Shown here one piece after another: positions 35,433 to 42,853 of a stretch of 64,000 nt of DNA. Each line of letters begins with the position of its first letter. Within the stretch, counting starts at the first letter, position 1. The notes under the pieces are model-generated. The model searched no databases. It saw only the letters and a list, made by a program, of their open reading frames with translations, and was not told the origin of the DNA. Both the position numbers and the translations under genes were made by a program. Source of the stretch: Planktophila grossartii (GTDB lineage Bacteria; Actinomycetota; Actinomycetes; Nanopelagicales; Nanopelagicaceae); the NCBI GenBank assembly GCA_965234365.1, contig OZ248345.1:310001-374000 (forward strand). Direction: 5' to 3'.

Positions 35433-35915
35433 ATGGCAGGGCAAAACGCTACAACACCACGCTGGTTAAACCCTGCCGAAATGAAGGCTTGGCGCCGCTA
35501 CATCATCGCTAGCCGCCGCCTCCTGGAGGCTCTTGATTACGACCTCGATCACCACGAACTTTCGATGGCAGATTATGAAGTGTTGGCTCAACTTAGTGAT
35601 GCCCCAGAACGCAAGATGCGTATGAGCGAATTGGCCGAAGTCGCCATGCTCTCAAGGTCGCGTCTTTCACACAGAATTAAGGTGATGGAGAAGGCTGGCT
35701 GGGTAAAGCGCGAGGCCTGCCCCGACGATAAGCGCGGCTACTTTGCTGTGATGACGGCCAAGGGATGGAAGGCGATTGTCGCTGCAGCGCCAGATCATGT
35801 CGATAGCGTGCGTACTCGATTCTTAGATCATCTCACTAAGGATGATCAGAGAGTCCTTGCTGAAATCTTTGAACGTGTGACAGATTCATTGAAAGAGAGC
35901 CCTCTAGAAGATTAA
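35433..35915 (+). CDS. MarR-family transcriptional regulator
   Basis: 160 residues. Winged-helix core: MADYEVLAQLSDAPERKMRM, then SELAEVAMLSRSRLSHRIK as recognition helix and AGWVKREACPDDKRGYFAVM as the wing (about 50-110). Divergent from the M13 peptidase with a 62-bp gap, so it may control that operon and itself. TACACT (35420-35425) ends 7 nt before the ATG, a leaderless arrangement. The 3' end runs into a 14-bp tandem repeat. Confidence 0.9.
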   Translation: MAGQNATTPRWLNPAEMKAWRRYIIASRRLLEALDYDLDHHELSMADYEVLAQLSDAPERKMRMSELAEVAMLSRSRLSHRIKVMEKAGWVKREACPDDKRGYFAVMTAKGWKAIVAAAPDHVDSVRTRFLDHLTKDDQRVLAEIFERVTDSLKESPLED

Positions 35916-35940
35916 GACTTGAAGATTAAGACTTGAAGAT
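35907..35940 (+). repeat. 14-bp tandem repeat at the marR stop codon
   Basis: Unit GAAGATTAAGACTT at 35907-35920 and 35921-35934, then a partial third copy. The first unit contains the last two codons and the TAA of the MarR gene. The repeat lies just before the terminator at 35955. Confidence 0.85.
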
Positions 35941-35954
35941 TAATTCTTTCCAAT

Positions 35955-35990
35955 AAAAAACCCCGCCAGTTACCTGGCGGGGTTTTTTAT
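35955..35990. terminator. Bidirectional terminator
   Basis: AAAAAA, CCCCGCCAG (35961-35969), loop TTAC, CTGGCGGGG (35974-35982), TTTTTT. Perfect 9-bp GC-rich stem serving the MarR gene (plus) and the H1-like gene (minus). Confidence 0.92.
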
Positions 35991-36001
35991 AAGAGGTTAA
36001 A

Positions 36002-36442
36002 TTACTTAGCCTTCTTAGCAGCCTTCTTACGGCGCTTTGGAGCTGCCTTCTTTGCTGCTGGCTTTGCAGCCTTCTTAGCAGCTGGCTTTGCAGCCTTCTT
36101 GCGACGCTTCTTTGGAGCTGCTGGTGCTGCTGCAGCTGCCTTCTTCTTGCGACGCTTTGGAGCAGCCTTCTTAGCAGCTGGCTTAGCAGCTGCCTTCTTA
36201 CGGCGCTTTGGAGCAGCCTTCTTAGCTGCTGCCTTCTTGCGACGCTTTGGAGCTGCCTTCTTTGCAGCTGGCTTAGCAGCTGACTTCTTCTTGCGCTTTG
36301 GAGCTGCCTTCTTAGCAGCTGCCTTCTTACGGCGCTTTGGTGCAGCTGCCTTTACAGCAGCCTTCTTACGACGCTTTGGAGCTGCTGTCTTAGCAGCTGC
36401 CTTCTTGCGCTTCTTTGGAGCAGATTTCTTAGCTGCAGCCAT
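36002..36442 (-). CDS. Histone H1-like Lys/Ala-rich DNA-binding protein
   Basis: 146 residues made almost entirely of Ala, Lys, Arg and Pro. Repeated units of about 9-16 residues: AAPKRRKKAA and KPAAKKAAPKRRKK occur around ten times. Such tails occur in histone H1-like bacterial proteins and in the C-terminal part of actinobacterial HupB; here no folded HU domain is attached. Expected to bind DNA non-specifically and compact the nucleoid. The start at 36442 (MAAAKKSAPKK) is chosen because AGGAG lies 8 nt upstream; an in-frame ATG 14 codons earlier lacks one. The repeated DNA could expand or shrink by slippage. Apparent long frames on the opposite strand are artefacts of the repeat. Confidence 0.85.
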   Translation of the reverse strand: MAAAKKSAPKKRKKAAAKTAAPKRRKKAAVKAAAPKRRKKAAAKKAAPKRKKKSAAKPAAKKAAPKRRKKAAAKKAAPKRRKKAAAKPAAKKAAPKRRKKKAAAAAPAAPKKRRKKAAKPAAKKAAKPAAKKAAPKRRKKAAKKAK

Positions 36443-36676
36443 GTGTTTATCTCCTAATCGGAAGGGTTCGGATCCGTCACCCAAACCTGTTTCGTGGATA
36501 AGTGTGACGGAATAAAGAAAAAAATGCCACTACATTGTGAGAAAAATTGCAGTGCGTGTCGCTAATTATTTTTTTATTTTTATTGTGCTCTTCCGTACTT
36601 TCACTAAGTATTTTTCTAAATTTTGAAGAAAAAATTGGAGCAAAATCGGCGAAAAAGTTCAATAAACGATTGAGAG
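36443..36676. other. AT-rich gene-free region
   Basis: 234 bp with long A and T runs (T-run near 36569-36579, A-run near 36629-36636), much poorer in GC than its surroundings. It is upstream of the H1-like gene and downstream of the MFS gene, so it must hold the H1-like promoter. No clear -35/-10 pair, tRNA or terminator could be fixed by eye. Candidates are an UP-element-rich promoter, a bent DNA segment bound by the H1-like protein itself, or decayed sequence. Confidence 0.5.
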
Positions 36677-37945
36677 TTAGGAATTCTCCCGATTTTTTCG
36701 AATTTCCCGCTCTCGAACGGCAAATTCGTTCGTTTCGACGTCGTATTTCCACATTTTCGGCAAGAAAATTGCCAAAATTCCGACCACAGCGGCGCACATC
36801 AGCCCTCCAGAAGTTACCGAAAAGGACAAGGTAGTAGCTGCAGCCATCGATGCGGCGCGAAGTTGTCCCGCCAATGGACCGACCGAATAGGAAAGAAGTT
36901 CGATACCTGCAAGGCGTCCGCGGAAGTTATCGGGGATCGTCTGGTTCCAAATATTTCCACGGAAGAGGGCGCTGACCATGTCGAATGCTCCGGCGATTGT
37001 GAGACAGATCAGAACAAGGATCAATGAGTTGCTCAACCCGGCGGCTGCAACAGCGAGACCCCAGCCCATGGCGGCGAGAATGACGGCGCGACCATGGAAT
37101 CTGTAGGTGCGGGTCCAGCCAGATGTCAGAGTGACGAAGACTGATCCAACAGTGATGGCGGCATAGAAAAATCCGAGAGCCCACGGTGCATGTAATTGGT
37201 CGGCCCAGAATGGATAGAGCGCCATCGGCATTGCAAGTGTCATTGCAGCGAGATCAATAATGTAGGTGCCCAATAAATCTTGTCGCTTCAGTGCATATTT
37301 CACACCATCAAATAACGCTGCCAGAGATGGCTTTTCGGCCTCCTTTGAAGGAGGGATAGAACGCACTCGTGCAAGGAAAAGTAAGGAGAGAAGATAGGTT
37401 GCGATATCAACACAGAATCCTGCACTGACTGACAATGTAGAGAAGATAATTCCACCGAGAGTTGGTCCGACGATGACACCGACCTGCCAACGCAAACTCA
37501 AGAGAGCACTTGCCGCCGGAAGATCTTCATGGCTGACAAGTCGCGGCAACATCGCATCCATCGAAGGTCGTTGCAACCCATCGACCACCGCAAAGAGTGC
37601 GGCGACGAGATAGATAATCAGAGTCTTGGGGCTACCCATCAGCGAATTTCCGAGAAGGACCAGAACCAGAACCAAGGCACCGGCTTCCGTTGCCCAGACC
37701 ATCTTCTTGCGATCGACTGAATCGGCGAGGACTCCGCCATAAAGTCCGAAGATGATCAGTGGAACGATTTCCACGACACCGAGCGCGCCCACTGCGAGGT
37801 AGGAACCAGTGAGCTCTTTGAGTTGGAAAGGAAGCGCGACGTAGGTAATCATCGATCCGAAGTACGAAATGAGCCCCGCAGTCCAGAGATTTCGGAAGTC
37901 GGGGTATTTCTTAAGCGGAGTCAGGTCGATTGCAAACTTTGCCAT
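36677..37945 (-). CDS. MFS transporter (EntS-like)
   Basis: 422 residues, about 12 TM segments. DFRNLWTAGLISYFGSMITY at the N-terminus and GGVLADSVDRKKMVWATEA in the loop between helices 2 and 3 resemble the MFS_3/EntS exporter branch. It starts 9 nt after the panB stop on the minus strand, so it is in the panB operon, though a pantothenate role is not implied by sequence. The C-terminal tail (EFAVREREIRKNRENS) is charged and its codons are AT-rich, blending into the AT-rich region after it. Confidence 0.86.
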   Translation of the reverse strand: MAKFAIDLTPLKKYPDFRNLWTAGLISYFGSMITYVALPFQLKELTGSYLAVGALGVVEIVPLIIFGLYGGVLADSVDRKKMVWATEAGALVLVLVLLGNSLMGSPKTLIIYLVAALFAVVDGLQRPSMDAMLPRLVSHEDLPAASALLSLRWQVGVIVGPTLGGIIFSTLSVSAGFCVDIATYLLSLLFLARVRSIPPSKEAEKPSLAALFDGVKYALKRQDLLGTYIIDLAAMTLAMPMALYPFWADQLHAPWALGFFYAAITVGSVFVTLTSGWTRTYRFHGRAVILAAMGWGLAVAAAGLSNSLILVLICLTIAGAFDMVSALFRGNIWNQTIPDNFRGRLAGIELLSYSVGPLAGQLRAASMAAATTLSFSVTSGGLMCAAVVGILAIFLPKMWKYDVETNEFAVREREIRKNRENS

Positions 37946-37954
37946 CCGAGAAAA

Positions 37955-38776
37955 CTAGTGGAAAGTCTCCCTTTCGGTTGGGAAGGTTCCGGATCGAACT
38001 TCCTCCGCGAATTCTTGGGTGGCGGCCAGTAAATCGGCGCGCATATTTCGGTAGGCCTTGGCCAACTTTGGGGGATTGGCGGTGAAGCCAGCCATATCTG
38101 TCCAGACAAGAACTTGGGCATCGCAATTACTTCCGGCGCCGATTCCGATCGTGGGAATGGAGAGCGCTTTCGTAATGCGGGCTGCAAGTTCTGCCGGAAC
38201 TAGCTCGAGGACGATGGCGAAAGCGCCAGCTTTTTCGAGGGCGAGCGCCGCCTCGAATATTGCATCTCCATCGGTACGACCCTGCACGCGATAACCACCT
38301 AATTGATGAAGTGATTGCGGGGTAAGGCCCAGGTGGCCCATGACAGGGATGCCGGCCGATGTTAACTTTTCGACAGTCGATAGATGTGCGCCTTCTAGCT
38401 TGACCGCCATCGCACCTGCTTCTTTAAAGAAACGCGTTGATGTGGCGAGCGCTTGTTCAGGAGAAGATTCATACGAACCAAAGGGAAGGTCTGCAACCAC
38501 AAGGGCGCGCTCTGATCCGCGAACAACGGCGCGGGTCAGCGGAATCAAATCATCGACGGTGACAGGGATGGTGTTCTCTTCGCCTAAAAAATTATTGCCA
38601 GCGCTATCGCCGACCAAGAGAACAGGGATACCGGCTTCATCGAAGATCGATGCCGTCATCTGCTCATAGCTGGTGAGCATCGCCCATTTCTCACCGCGCT
38701 CTTTTGCAGCGCGCAGGTCGAGGATGGTGACGCGACGATGGGACGCACCGCCATACAGGGTGGTTGAAGTACTCAT
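37955..38776 (-). CDS. panB: Ketopantoate hydroxymethyltransferase
   Basis: 273 residues. Transfers a hydroxymethyl group from methylene-tetrahydrofolate to 2-oxoisovalerate, first committed step of pantothenate synthesis. Motifs: MLTSYEQMTASIFDEAGIP, VGDSAGNNFLGEENT (metal-binding Asp), ADLPFGSYESSPEQAL, VKLEGA, MGHLGLTPQS and IGIGAGSNCDAQVLVWTDM. The start at 38776 has AGGAG 7 nt upstream; a much longer in-frame reading upstream overlaps nadE and is rejected. Divergent from nadE by 75 bp. In mycobacteria panB lies near glnA2, and the same neighbourhood is seen here. Confidence 0.95.
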   Translation of the reverse strand: MSTSTTLYGGASHRRVTILDLRAAKERGEKWAMLTSYEQMTASIFDEAGIPVLLVGDSAGNNFLGEENTIPVTVDDLIPLTRAVVRGSERALVVADLPFGSYESSPEQALATSTRFFKEAGAMAVKLEGAHLSTVEKLTSAGIPVMGHLGLTPQSLHQLGGYRVQGRTDGDAIFEAALALEKAGAFAIVLELVPAELAARITKALSIPTIGIGAGSNCDAQVLVWTDMAGFTANPPKLAKAYRNMRADLLAATQEFAEEVRSGTFPTERETFH

Positions 38777-38851
38777 ATTTATTCTCCTGCCTCGAAGCCT
38801 CATGCGAGGTCCCCGGGTCGACACAAAGGATACTCCCGATACTCTTGAACT

Positions 38852-40519
38852 ATGAAGTTGCGTTTGGCGCTCGCGCAGGTAAACCCCACGGTCGGTGACC
38901 TTGCGGGCAATGCGGCGCTGATTACGCAATCCGTTGATCAGGCCGTTGGCGCTGGCGCACATATCGTCATATTCCCCGAGATGGTGCTGACGGGATATCC
39001 CGTTGAAGATTTAGCGCTCCGTCCATCATTTCAGGTAGCGAGCAAGTCAGCTCTGGCAGCGCTCGCTTCTCAATTAGATAAGAAGATCGTTTCAATCGTT
39101 GGTTACCTCGACCAAGTTGATGGCAAGCCACAGAACATGGTCGCCGTTATTGCAGGCGGTGAAGTCAAAGCTCGTTATGCCAAGTGCCACTTACCTAACT
39201 ACGGCGTCTTTGATGAGTTCCGAAATTTCGTTGCCGGAGACTCCACCCTTGTTGTCCGTATTCACGGTGTCGATGTCGGCATTGCGATCTGCGAAGACCT
39301 CTGGATCGATGGCGGAATCACCACGAAATTAGCGGCCCGCACACCTGGTCTGGTTATCGTTCCCAACGGTTCGCCGTATGAACGTAATAAAGATGACGTT
39401 CGCTTAAGCCTTGTTACCAAACGCGCTCGCGAAGCTCAGGCCCCACTTGCCTACGTCAATATGACCGGCGGCCAAGATGATTTGGTCTTTGATGGCGACA
39501 GCATTGTTGTGAAATCTGATGGAGCCGTTATTGCTCGTGCTCCTCAATTTGAAGATGGCGTCATGATTGTTGATGTTGAAGCAGCAACTGGCACATCAAA
39601 GCCTGATGTCATAATCTCTGAAGACCCTGTCGAAATCGCAAAACCATCGATTCCTGGAATCGCACATCGCTTAGGTGATGAAGAAGAGATGTGGAACGCC
39701 ATCGTTGTGGGAATTCGCGATTATGTAACGAAAAATGGATTTAAATCCGTACTCGTTGGCCTTTCAGGTGGAATCGATTCTGCACTTGTTGCAGCCCTTG
39801 CCGTTGATGCGCTCGGTCCAGATCGCGTTCATGGTGTGGGCATGCCGAGTAAGTACTCATCAGATCATTCGATTGCAGATGCAGAAGCGATGGCTGCCAA
39901 CACTGGCCTTGGATTCCGCATCATCGAAATCCAGAAGATGGTCGATGCATTCCGTAATCAGGTAGAGCTCACTGGCCTTGCCGAAGAAAATTTACAGGCG
40001 CGCGTTCGCGGAACAACGTTGATGGGGCTCTCTAATCAACATGGCCACTTAGTGCTTGCGACAGGAAATAAATCAGAGCTTGCCTGCGGATATTCCACTC
40101 TCTACGGAGATGCCGTCGGAGGCTATGCGCCGATTAAAGATATTTACAAGACCGATGTCTGGGCGCTCTCTCGTTGGCGCAATCAGGTAGCAAAAGAAGC
40201 TGGTGAAGTTCCGCCGATTCCAGAGAACTCCATCACCAAAGAGCCATCTGCTGAGCTGCGTCCGGATCAAAAGGATTCAGATTCACTTCCTGAATATGAA
40301 ATTCTCGATCAGGTGCTTAAGGCATATGTTGATGACGACCTAGGGCGCGATGCTTTGATCGCAGCTGGCTTCGATAAAGAGTTGGTCATGCGAGTTATCG
40401 CGATGGTCGATAAGGCTGAGTACAAGCGCCGCCAATATCCACCTGGCACGAAGGTTTCCAAGCGTGCCTTTGGGAAGGATCGGCGCTTGCCAATGACTTC
40501 GAGCTGGCGAGAAGTCTAA
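38852..40519 (+). CDS. nadE: Glutamine-dependent NAD+ synthetase
   Basis: 555 residues, two domains. N-terminal nitrilase-type glutaminase: catalytic Glu near 44 (FPEMVLTGYP), Lys near 110 (YAKCHLPNYG) and Cys147 (AICEDLWID). C-terminal synthetase with P-loop-like GLSGGIDSALVAALA (about 303-317) and ATGNKSELACGYSTLYGD. Makes NAD+ from deamido-NAD+ using ammonia channelled from glutamine. TACTCT (38840-38845) ends 6 nt before the ATG: leaderless. It precedes glnA by 66 bp, so glutamine-producing and -using genes are adjacent. Confidence 0.96.
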   Translation: MKLRLALAQVNPTVGDLAGNAALITQSVDQAVGAGAHIVIFPEMVLTGYPVEDLALRPSFQVASKSALAALASQLDKKIVSIVGYLDQVDGKPQNMVAVIAGGEVKARYAKCHLPNYGVFDEFRNFVAGDSTLVVRIHGVDVGIAICEDLWIDGGITTKLAARTPGLVIVPNGSPYERNKDDVRLSLVTKRAREAQAPLAYVNMTGGQDDLVFDGDSIVVKSDGAVIARAPQFEDGVMIVDVEAATGTSKPDVIISEDPVEIAKPSIPGIAHRLGDEEEMWNAIVVGIRDYVTKNGFKSVLVGLSGGIDSALVAALAVDALGPDRVHGVGMPSKYSSDHSIADAEAMAANTGLGFRIIEIQKMVDAFRNQVELTGLAEENLQARVRGTTLMGLSNQHGHLVLATGNKSELACGYSTLYGDAVGGYAPIKDIYKTDVWALSRWRNQVAKEAGEVPPIPENSITKEPSAELRPDQKDSDSLPEYEILDQVLKAYVDDDLGRDALIAAGFDKELVMRVIAMVDKAEYKRRQYPPGTKVSKRAFGKDRRLPMTSSWREV

Positions 40520-40585
40520 AGATTTTGCCGCACAAGTGGCGCGAACTCTAATTTTGTAACACTGCCGTAACTTCGCTTTGGCACG

Positions 40586-41905
40586 ATGGGCCACATGTCC
40601 CCAGCAGAGAACATCAGCAAGCAGCAAGAGTTCGTTCTTCGTACTATCGAAGAGCGCGATATCCGTTTTATTCGTTTGTGGTTTACCGACATTCTCGGAA
40701 CTCTTAAATCTGTGGCGATTGCACCTGCTGAGCTTGATAGCACTTTTGAAGAAGGAATCGGTTTCGACGGTTCTGCAATTCAAGGATTTGCTCGCGAATT
40801 TGAATCCGATATGTTGGCAAAGCCAGATCCATCAACATTTACCATCTTGCCGTGGCGCGCTGAAGCACAAGGTGCTGCGCGTATGTTCTGCGACATCACT
40901 TTGCCAAACGGTGAAGCTTCTCCTGCAGATCCCCGAAATGTTCTTCGTCGCACCTTAGATAAGGCAGCGAAGATGGGGTACACCTGTTACACCCACCCTG
41001 AAATTGAATTCTTCCTCTTTAAATCTCAGCCAGAAAAAGGTGTTGCACCAGTTCCCGTTGATCAAGGTGGCTACTTCGATCACACACCTGCAGTTGTGGG
41101 CCATGACTTCCGCCGCCAGGCAATTACATTGCTTGAAGCGATGGGCGTCTCTGTTGAATTTAGCCATCATGAAGGCGCACCTGGTCAGCAAGAGATCGAC
41201 CTTCGCTATGCAGATGCCTTAAGCACTGCAGATAACATCATGACTTTCCGCCATGTCATTAAAGAGGTAGCTCTTAACCAAGGTTTCTTTGCATCCTTTA
41301 TGCCCAAGCCTTTTACCGATCATCCTGGCTCTGGAATGCATACACACGTTTCGCTCTTTGATGGTGAGAAGAACGCTTTCTATGACGATAAGGCAGAGCT
41401 CAATCTTTCAACTGTCGGTCGTCAATTTATTGCCGGCATCTTGAAGCACGCCGCAGAAATCACTGCCGTCACCAACCAGTGGGTCAACTCTTACAAGCGC
41501 CTACAAGGCGGGGGAGAAGCGCCATCGATTATTAACTGGGGCCATAACGATCGTGGCGCACTAGTTCGTATTCCTATGTATAAGCCAAATAAAGAGAACT
41601 CAACTCGTATCGAATTTCGTTCACCAGATTCAGCATGTAATCCATACCTTGCCTATGCAGTGATGATTGCAGCAGGACTAAAGGGAATCGAGAGGAAATA
41701 CGTTCTCGAGCCATCAACAGATAACCAGCTTCTTCCTTCAAACCTCGAAGAGGCGATCTTGATGATGGAGAAGAGCGAGCTCGTGCGCGAGACGCTGGGT
41801 GAGCATGTCTTCGATTACTTCCTTCGAAATAAGCGTGCTGAGTGGCAGGACTACCGCCGCCAGGTCAGCGCCTACGAATTAGATCGATATTTACCTGTCC
41901 TGTAA
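40586..41905 (+). CDS. glnA: Glutamine synthetase type I, GlnA2-like
   Basis: 439 residues. Makes glutamine from glutamate, ammonia and ATP. Motifs: EEGIGFDGSAIQGFAREFES (about 53-72), HPEIEFFLF (metal ligands), SHHEGAPGQQEIDLRY, PGSGMHTHVSLFDG and PNKENSTRIEFRSPD. The segment near 380 reads LLPSNLEEAILMMEKS and has no tyrosine where adenylylated enzymes have NLYDLPPE, so control by GlnE is unlikely. Size and features match the GlnA2 group of Actinobacteria. Two close ATGs (40586 and 40595) are possible; neither has a clear ribosome site. Heliorhodopsin follows after 36 bp. Confidence 0.94.
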   Translation: MGHMSPAENISKQQEFVLRTIEERDIRFIRLWFTDILGTLKSVAIAPAELDSTFEEGIGFDGSAIQGFAREFESDMLAKPDPSTFTILPWRAEAQGAARMFCDITLPNGEASPADPRNVLRRTLDKAAKMGYTCYTHPEIEFFLFKSQPEKGVAPVPVDQGGYFDHTPAVVGHDFRRQAITLLEAMGVSVEFSHHEGAPGQQEIDLRYADALSTADNIMTFRHVIKEVALNQGFFASFMPKPFTDHPGSGMHTHVSLFDGEKNAFYDDKAELNLSTVGRQFIAGILKHAAEITAVTNQWVNSYKRLQGGGEAPSIINWGHNDRGALVRIPMYKPNKENSTRIEFRSPDSACNPYLAYAVMIAAGLKGIERKYVLEPSTDNQLLPSNLEEAILMMEKSELVRETLGEHVFDYFLRNKRAEWQDYRRQVSAYELDRYLPVL

Positions 41906-41929
41906 CAGGGAATCGTGAGGAGTTCTTTG

Positions 41930-41941
41930 TAACCTTTACCT
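41930..41941 (+). promoter_or_regulatory. Leaderless promoter box of heliorhodopsin
   Basis: TAACCT (41930-41935) ends 6 nt before the ATG at 41942. The only purine-rich site (GAGGAG, 41917-41922) lies 19 nt from the ATG, too far to place a ribosome. Heliorhodopsin can thus be transcribed on its own as well as by read-through from glnA. Confidence 0.45.
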
Positions 41942-42703
41942 ATGGCTAAAGAAATCAACGCAGGATCTATTCGTCGCTACAACCTCATCGCAGGGTTCTT
42001 CCATCTTGCTCAGATGGCTGTTGTACTCATCCTTGCAAATGACTTCTCGTTGCCGATTGTTGCTCGCTATATGGCAGGCCCTCCAGGAAGTGTCTTTGCA
42101 GAACCAATCACTCTTCTCGATACACCGGTCGGCCATACCGTAGCCATCTTCTTGGGCCTCTCCGCCTTCTTCCACTTCCTCGTTGCAAGCCCACAATTCT
42201 TTACACGGTATGCCGCAGGCCTTGCCGCACAACGCAATTACTTCCGCTGGGTTGAATATTCAATTAGCTCATCAGTGATGATTGTTCTGATTGCGCAAAT
42301 CTGCGGTGTCTCTGATGTCGTTGCCATCATCTCCCTCTTTGGCGTTAACGCATCAATGATTCTCTTTGGTTGGCTCCAAGAGAAATATGAGCAACCAGGA
42401 AATGGTGGATGGCTTCCATACATTTTTGGATGCATCGCTGGTTTAGTTCCATGGATTGCAATCACCTTCTATGTATTAGCAATCGGAGGTCCAGGAGATA
42501 CAAAGGCTCCAGCATTTGTCTACGGAATCGTGATCTCCCTCTTCGTACTCTTCAATACCTTTGCAGTCGTGCAGTATCTGCAATATAAGAAGGTCGGTAA
42601 ATGGTCTGATTACTTGCGCGGCGAGAAGACCTACATCACGCTCTCTTTGGTGGCGAAGTCAGCCCTTGCATGGCAGATATTCGCCTCGACCTTGATTGAA
42701 TAA
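41942..42703 (+). CDS. Heliorhodopsin
   Basis: 253 residues, seven TM helices. It matches heliorhodopsins rather than type-1 rhodopsins: retinal Schiff-base Lys239 in SLVAKSALAWQIF, counterion Glu105 in RWVEYSISSS, His21 (FFHLAQMA) and His78 (AFFHFL), and Ser235 one turn before the lysine. All are offset by exactly two from the described 48C12 protein (K241, E107, H23, H80, S237). Heliorhodopsins have inverted topology, N-terminus in the cytosol, and a slow photocycle; they do not pump. Immediate neighbour of glutamine synthetase, and one actinobacterial heliorhodopsin has been reported to bind and stimulate glutamine synthetase. No retinal or carotenoid gene is in the window. Confidence 0.95.
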   Translation: MAKEINAGSIRRYNLIAGFFHLAQMAVVLILANDFSLPIVARYMAGPPGSVFAEPITLLDTPVGHTVAIFLGLSAFFHFLVASPQFFTRYAAGLAAQRNYFRWVEYSISSSVMIVLIAQICGVSDVVAIISLFGVNASMILFGWLQEKYEQPGNGGWLPYIFGCIAGLVPWIAITFYVLAIGGPGDTKAPAFVYGIVISLFVLFNTFAVVQYLQYKKVGKWSDYLRGEKTYITLSLVAKSALAWQIFASTLIE

Positions 42704-42718
42704 CCCTTTGAGGGTTAT
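42700..42718 (+). terminator. Short hairpin after heliorhodopsin
   Basis: ATAACCC (42700-42706), loop TTTGA, GGGTTAT (42712-42718), then CATTTA. A weak terminator at best. It overlaps the heliorhodopsin stop codon and runs into a candidate -10 box TATCAT (42716-42721) for the leucine leader, with TTGATT (42692-42697) 18 nt upstream. Confidence 0.45.
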
Positions 42719-42730
42719 CATTTACGCATC

Positions 42731-42775
42731 ATGAAGCTCCGCGGACTCCTCCTTATCCGCCGTAGCGAGGCCTAA
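42731..42775 (+). CDS. leuL: Leucine leader peptide (leuA attenuator)
   Basis: 14 codons, MKLRGLLLIRRSEA, with three consecutive Leu codons (CTC CTC CTT, 42746-42754) and a fourth near the start. It lies 78 bp before leuA. Leader peptides with a run of Leu codons before leuA are well known in Actinobacteria. The box TATCAT ends 9 nt before the ATG, so the leader would be nearly leaderless. Too short for standard gene finding. Confidence 0.8.
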   Translation: MKLRGLLLIRRSEA

Positions 42776-42836
42776 CAACCGGTCTCCTCGCTGCGGAGTT
42801 TGGTGTTGCCGGTAAACACCGTAGGTAAACCAAACT
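42737..42836 (+). promoter_or_regulatory. leuA attenuator with mutually exclusive stems
   Basis: Three helices compete. (a) 42760-42770 with 42786-42796, 11 bp with one G-U pair, starting in the leader codons just after the Leu run. (b) CTCCGC (42737-42742) with GCGGAG (42793-42798). (c) AGTTTGGT (42797-42804) with ACCAAACT (42829-42836), 8 bp and perfect, ending just before the leuA ribosome site (GAGGAG, 42840-42845). Helix b excludes a and c. Ribosome position on the Leu codons would decide which forms. No T-run terminator is seen, so control is by translation or by Rho-type termination. Confidence 0.6.
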
Positions 42837-42853
42837 AATGAGGAGTAAATGAA

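Noticed and set aside
36002..36442. Possible CRISPR-like repeat array
   Set aside because: Repeats are in frame with a protein, have no uniform repeat-spacer layout and no cas genes nearby.
36099..36515. Long Ala/Phe/Leu-rich frame on the plus strand
   Set aside because: Antisense image of the Lys/Ala-rich repeats of the H1-like gene.
38777..38962. Longer N-terminus for panB
   Set aside because: It would overlap the start of nadE; AGGAG and homology both point to 38776.
41942..42703. Proton-pumping (type-1) rhodopsin or actinorhodopsin
   Set aside because: Type-1 pump motifs in helix C are absent; the helix G lysine context and the His/Glu pattern match heliorhodopsin.
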